In this document: piece by piece, positions 60,658 to 64,000 of the stretch
Numbering within the stretch: position 1 is the stretch's first letter
Layout of the letters: every line of letters starts with the position of its first letter
DNA from: Adiantum capillus-veneris
Taxonomy: Eukaryota > Streptophyta > Polypodiopsida > Polypodiales > Pteridaceae
Length of the DNA stretch: 64,000 nt
Direction of reading: 5' to 3'
Assembly: GCA_014529385.2 (NCBI GenBank)
Contig: CM043967.1
Coordinates: 130,693,182-130,757,181, forward strand
The notes under the pieces: model-generated
What the model was told of the DNA's origin: nothing
What the model saw: the letters and a program-made list of their open reading frames with translations, nothing else
Database searches by the model: none
Program-made: the position numbers and the translations under genes

Positions 60658-61315
60658 AGAAGGCAAGACCTACAAATGGTGAATTTCTCTCAAGGAGAAG
60701 GGCATCATATCACACACTTAGACAGCCTTTGAGGTTGTATTCAGAAAATCATTTCTACCCACAAATGAGGTGGACAAAAACTAGTCTGCTTGGAATAAGT
60801 GTTCCATGCAACAACATAAACACTATTGGAATATATCTTGCACTACCAATATGCCACTCTCAAGCTGGAGGGGTTAGATACCTTTCAACAGGGGTGTGGG
60901 TTTATCCACAATCTGACACTAGAGCTTAAGAAGCATGTTAAGACTAAGGATCCCAAGATGCTTGAGGAGGCAATAGTGCAAGCTCATATTCACGAAGATC
61001 CCGATGAGAGACCACTGCATAATAATCATGTGCTTGCCACTACACATGAAAATACACGCACACAACATGGGAACAATAAAAGAAACTTTATAGTAGCTGC
61101 ATCAGAGGCCTCTAAGAAACCCAAGGGGTCTAGGGGTCCTCTCTCCACTAAAGAGTTTGAGAAGGCTAAAATATAAAAAAAATTGTTTTACATGTTTAGA
61201 GAGTGGGCATGGCAAAAAGGAGTGTCCCAAGGGGAAATCTGCTGTCCAAGGAAAATGGCAAGCAGTGCACATGGTGAAGCTATTGCTTCTTGAGTCCTCC
61301 TCTTGTTTCTCCAAT
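60658..61315 (+). pseudogene. Element G gag, second part
   Basis: Resumes at the LEGKTYKW motif (60658 on), matching LKGKAYKWW of B, with a TGA for the second Trp. It continues as FEVVFRKSFLPTNE near 60730. The frame from 60826 gives YQYATLKLEGLDTFQQGCGF, LKKHVKTKDPKMLEEAI, HEDPDERPLHNNH and a TAA at about 61174. The zinc knuckle CFTCLESGHGKKEC near 61190-61235 is intact. Close to A gag (18560-18290) in sequence. Confidence 0.83.
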
Positions 61316-61975
61316 GTGGAGGTAACACACACCAAGGTGGTGCATGAATGCTATATCACGGCTTCCATATGGCATCCAACCTTTGATCCAAATGAGCTGT
61401 TGTATATGCATGGATCCATCCAAGGACACAAGGTGTGGGTATTGGTGGACGATGGTGCTTCACACAATTTCATTAATTATACATTAATGAAATGGCTCAA
61501 GTTTCCTCAGGCTTTCATTTCCCACCGTTACAAGGTACCAATGATGATCGGCCATGATGTCAAGGTGTGGGACACTCAAGTAAAAGATGTGCCATTGGAA
61601 ATACAAGGGTATCACACATCCTTGAACTTCCAAATTATGAAATGGAGCGAGAAGACGTGGTACTAGGTAGAGACTGGTTACACAGTCTAGGACTAGCACT
61701 TAAGCATAGCTATGAATACAAGAACTTAATTTTGAATCCAAGCACGTGTTGTTGTTGGGAGAGAAGGATGTGCCTTCTTCACCACTCATTTGCACAGAAG
61801 AGCTTATGAAGCTCACTTCTAATAATGAAATAGAAGAAGTTTTTCTGTGTTACTCCATGTGCCATTTTCTTTCTGATGTAGATCATGTTTTACTTGACAA
61901 TTCCTCAACGCCGCATGCTTCTCTCTCTTCTATTTCATCTACGGTTACGTCTCTCTCTCCTAAACAAGAAAATGT
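61316..61975 (+). pseudogene. Element G protease
   Basis: NVEVTHTKVVHECYITASIW then HPTFDPNELLYMHG leads to the active site VLVDDGASHNFIN near 61440, which keeps the catalytic Asp. A frame change near 61640 leads to EDVVLGRDWLHSLG, the LGRDW flap-end motif. GEKDVPSSPLICTEEL and a Ser-rich linker follow. This is the best-kept protease of the A/B/G group. Confidence 0.83.
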
Positions 61976-62604
61976 TGCTAACAGCTTAAATAAATTATTA
62001 ACAAAATATAAAGAAATTTTTCTATATGATTTACCACCAGGGTTACCTCCGACACGGCCTAGGCAGCATGGCATAGACGTGGTTGCAGGAAATAAACCCG
62101 TAAGTAAACCACCCTACAAATGAGCCATTCTGAGACTGTTGAGGTAGAAAGTTATATTGGTGACTATCTCAATAGAAATTTTATACAACTGAGTTCCATG
62201 GGCTTCTCCAATCTTATTAGTGAAGAAAAAAGATGGTAGCATGTGCATGTGCATAGACTATCGAGGATTGAATATGGTCACTATTAAGAACAAGTACCCT
62301 TTACCAAGAGTGGATGAGCTATTTGATAATCTCATTCATGCCCGTATCTTTAGAAAGATAGATTTACGATTAGGGTATCATCAAGTATGCATAAGACTTG
62401 CAGATATACCCAAGACTTCACTCTGAACACGGTTTGCACACTATGAGTTTTTTATTATGCCCTTTGGGTTGACCAATGTGCCATCTACTTTCATGAGACT
62501 TATGGATAGTGTCTTGAGACCATATCTGGGCAAGTTTGTTATTGTTTTTCTTGATGACATTCTCATGTACAGTGCTTTTGAAGAAGAGCATTTACAACAT
62601 CTTG
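61976..62604 (+). pseudogene. Element G reverse transcriptase, truncated
   Basis: LYDLPPGLPPTRPRQHGIDVV near 62020, then frame breaks near 62120 and 62200 around [11 protein letters not shown]. It continues with [20 protein letters not shown] and GYHQV, then a TGA near 62425. From 62457, [15 protein letters not shown] and the intact FLDDILMYS catalytic box lead to EEEHLQHL at about 62604. Here the connection, RNase H and integrase zinc finger are missing and the sequence joins integrase. Confidence 0.85.
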
Positions 62605-63454
62605 TATGCCTGAAGATAGGAGGACTCTTATATCCTTTGGATATTCTCAATGGAAAATGGGAAAGTATCTCTACGGGTTTAATGTGGGTTTACCAACCAC
62701 TAGTCGAGGTCATGACTCGGTCTGGGTGGTCATAGACCGGTTGATTAAACTTTGCAAGTTTATTCCAACCAAGTCAACAATAAAGACTCCAAATTTGGCT
62801 AAGTTTTTTGTGGATAATGTATACAGGTTGTGGATTTCCAAACATTGTGAGTGATAGTGATCCCAAGTCACTTTTGGAGGGCTAAGTTTAAACGATTGGG
62901 TACTCAACTCAACCTAAGTATTACAGATCACCCTAAAATGGATGGGTGTACTGAAAGAGTCAACCAAGTGCTAGAGGATATGCTACAAGCATACATGAGC
63001 AAGAGCAATCAGACTGGAAATACTATCTTCCTATTCTTGAGTTTGCTTACAATAGCAGTAAGCATGTTACGATTGGATTTAGTCCTTTCATGCTCAAGTT
63101 TAATAATCACTTTTGGAGAGCTGTATTTAAATGATTGGGTACTCAACTCAACCTAAGTACTGCGATCACCCTAAAATGGATGGGCATATTGAAAGAGTCA
63201 ACCACGTTCTAGACGATATTCTACAAGCATACGTTAGTAGCAAGAGCAATCAGACTAGAAATACTAGCTTCCTATTCTCGACTTTTCTTACAATAGCGGT
63301 AAGCATGTTACCACTGGATTTAGTCCTTTCATGCTCATGTATGGTTTTTAACCTAGGTCACCTGTTACGGTGGGGTTGGCAACTAAAAAGCTCCAACAGG
63401 TCAAGGATTTTCTCAAAGACCATATGTAAATGCTGAAACTGGCAGAAAGAATCT
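62605..63454 (+). pseudogene. Element G integrase with internal tandem duplication
   Basis: Starts directly after RT with [13 protein letters not shown], the segment before the core. [20 protein letters not shown] in two frames covers the first Asp region (the MDF of relatives is lost), and VSDSDPK near 62850 the second. HPKMDGCTERVNQVLEDML near 62930 has the Glu. The 239-bp block 62869-63107 is repeated at 63108-63346. The tail LRWGWQL/PVTVGLATKKLQQVKDF corresponds to 17560-17620 of B. Coding similarity stops near 63454. Confidence 0.82.
62869..63346. repeat. 239-bp tandem duplication in G integrase
   Basis: Two diverged copies with period 239, each from CACTTTTGGAG through TTTAGTCCTTTCATGCTC. 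The second copy lacks a few bases (CTGCGATCACCC against TTACAGATCACCC). Confidence 0.9.
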
Positions 63455-64000
63455 TATATCATAGCCATCTTTGTCACAAAATGTGGTGTTGATCACCTCA
63501 TTTACGCAGATATCAAGAGTCGCTAATATTTGATCCCATCCAAAGGGTCCTAGTAACTCCTCAGAAAATGGTTGCTTCAAGTAGTAGCCATCTTTTGTTG
63601 GGTGCTCTAGGATGAAACCTTCTTTTTTAATACTTGCAATCTGATGCCCCGCACATCCAAATGTGAGCATCCTTCACTAGCCAAGCAGTCAATTGTGTTT
63701 TGTCATCCGAGTGACAGAAAAAGTCTTCTATCGGAGATTGGTTTACGTCCCTATAACTGTGATCCTTAGTGTTAAACTTGGTTGTGACACCTATATCCCA
63801 CAAGTAGAGGTTGTCATAGCCCCAATCTTGAACCATTTTGAGTTGATGCATGAATGATCATCCCAGAATAACTTCAAAAATTGTTTCCTATTCCAAAATC
63901 TACTAACGCAGAGGTATGTTCGTATTCTATCCCGCATGAGGATACTATTACTTGTTCCAGCATTTCCAAGTGTCTTTCCACATACCCGTCGATTAATTGC
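63455..64000 (-). pseudogene. Element L: gypsy protease-region fragment, reverse orientation
   Basis: Minus-strand frames: about 64000-63890 reads LIDGYVERHLEMLEQV and GIEYEHTSALVDFG. About 63850-63660 reads VQDWGYDNLYLWD and KDHSYRDVNQSP, and 63670-63470 reads DQILATLDICVNEV then DKDGYDI. I associate this order, a DG box then an acidic linker, with the protease-to-RT linker of the same gypsy lineage as K, from memory of similar plant polyproteins. Two frame changes are present. It runs off the window end. Confidence 0.5.

Larger units (their letters stand above)
49851..63454 (+). mobile_element. Element G: chromovirus-type Ty3/gypsy element, interrupted and truncated
   Basis: Plus-strand relative of A and B. 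An LTR probably ends at about 50016, just before a primer site at 50017. Its start is not certain, perhaps near 49850. Gag runs 50900-51406 and resumes at 60658 after a 9.25-kb insertion with AGAAG duplications. Protease, RT and a rearranged integrase follow. The coding sequence ends near 63454 within the integrase C-terminal part, against a minus-strand fragment (L). No 3' LTR is visible. Confidence 0.78.

Overview
The window is plant nuclear DNA made almost entirely of LTR retrotransposons and their wreckage. I found no convincing host gene, rRNA or tRNA gene and no CRISPR array. The case for a land plant with a large, repeat-rich genome is the mix of lineages: chromodomain Ty3/gypsy elements with very short LTRs, Tat-like Ty3/gypsy elements carrying a second RNase H, three copies of one Ty1/copia family with 227-230 bp LTRs, a scrap of CACTA transposase and many long (CT)n tracts. 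The species cannot be named from this sequence.

Left third (1-19.9 kb) is a four-level nest. Element A is a minus-strand chromovirus-type gypsy, with gag at 18.3-19.5 kb and protease/RT at 1-1.4 kb. It is split by element B, a plus-strand chromovirus at 1373-18276 with 123-bp LTRs. The integrase of B is split by element C, a minus-strand Tat-like element at 6556-16970 with 1019-bp LTRs. The integrase of C is split by D, a 2635-bp plus-strand solo LTR at 8277-10911. At the B, C and D insertions short target duplications are visible, and for C and D removing the insert leaves the host frame open. LTR divergence counted by eye (B about 7%, C about 1%) agrees with the nesting order.

Middle (20-34.2 kb): a 5'-truncated copia (E, 19988-27354) is interrupted by F (21150-24148), a second solo LTR of the D family swollen by CT-rich repeats. 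AT-rich sequence with a 246-bp tandem duplication follows. Then comes a complete minus-strand copia (copia-2, 29087-34227) with a perfect ACACA target duplication but several stops and frameshifts.

34.2-49.9 kb is older. It holds mostly unrecognised AT-rich DNA, a CACTA transposase scrap near 36.8-37.0 kb and a decayed minus-strand gypsy pol (J, 40.5-49 kb). J carries copia-3 (42816-47723), which itself carries a 248-bp MITE-like insert.

Right end (50-64 kb): a plus-strand chromovirus-type gypsy (G) is split in gag by a 9.25-kb insertion (51407-60657). That insertion contains a dead plus-strand Tat-like element (H) and a minus-strand fragment of a third gypsy lineage (K), with a fold-back repeat. 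The pol of G has an RT-to-integrase deletion and a 239-bp tandem duplication. It ends at about 63454 against another minus-strand gypsy fragment (L).

Every polyprotein seen has at least one stop, frameshift, deletion or lost catalytic residue, so none looks autonomous. I found no new cellular system. The most informative signals are the dated nest, the templated patch in the left LTR of C, and the repeat expansion inside solo LTR F.
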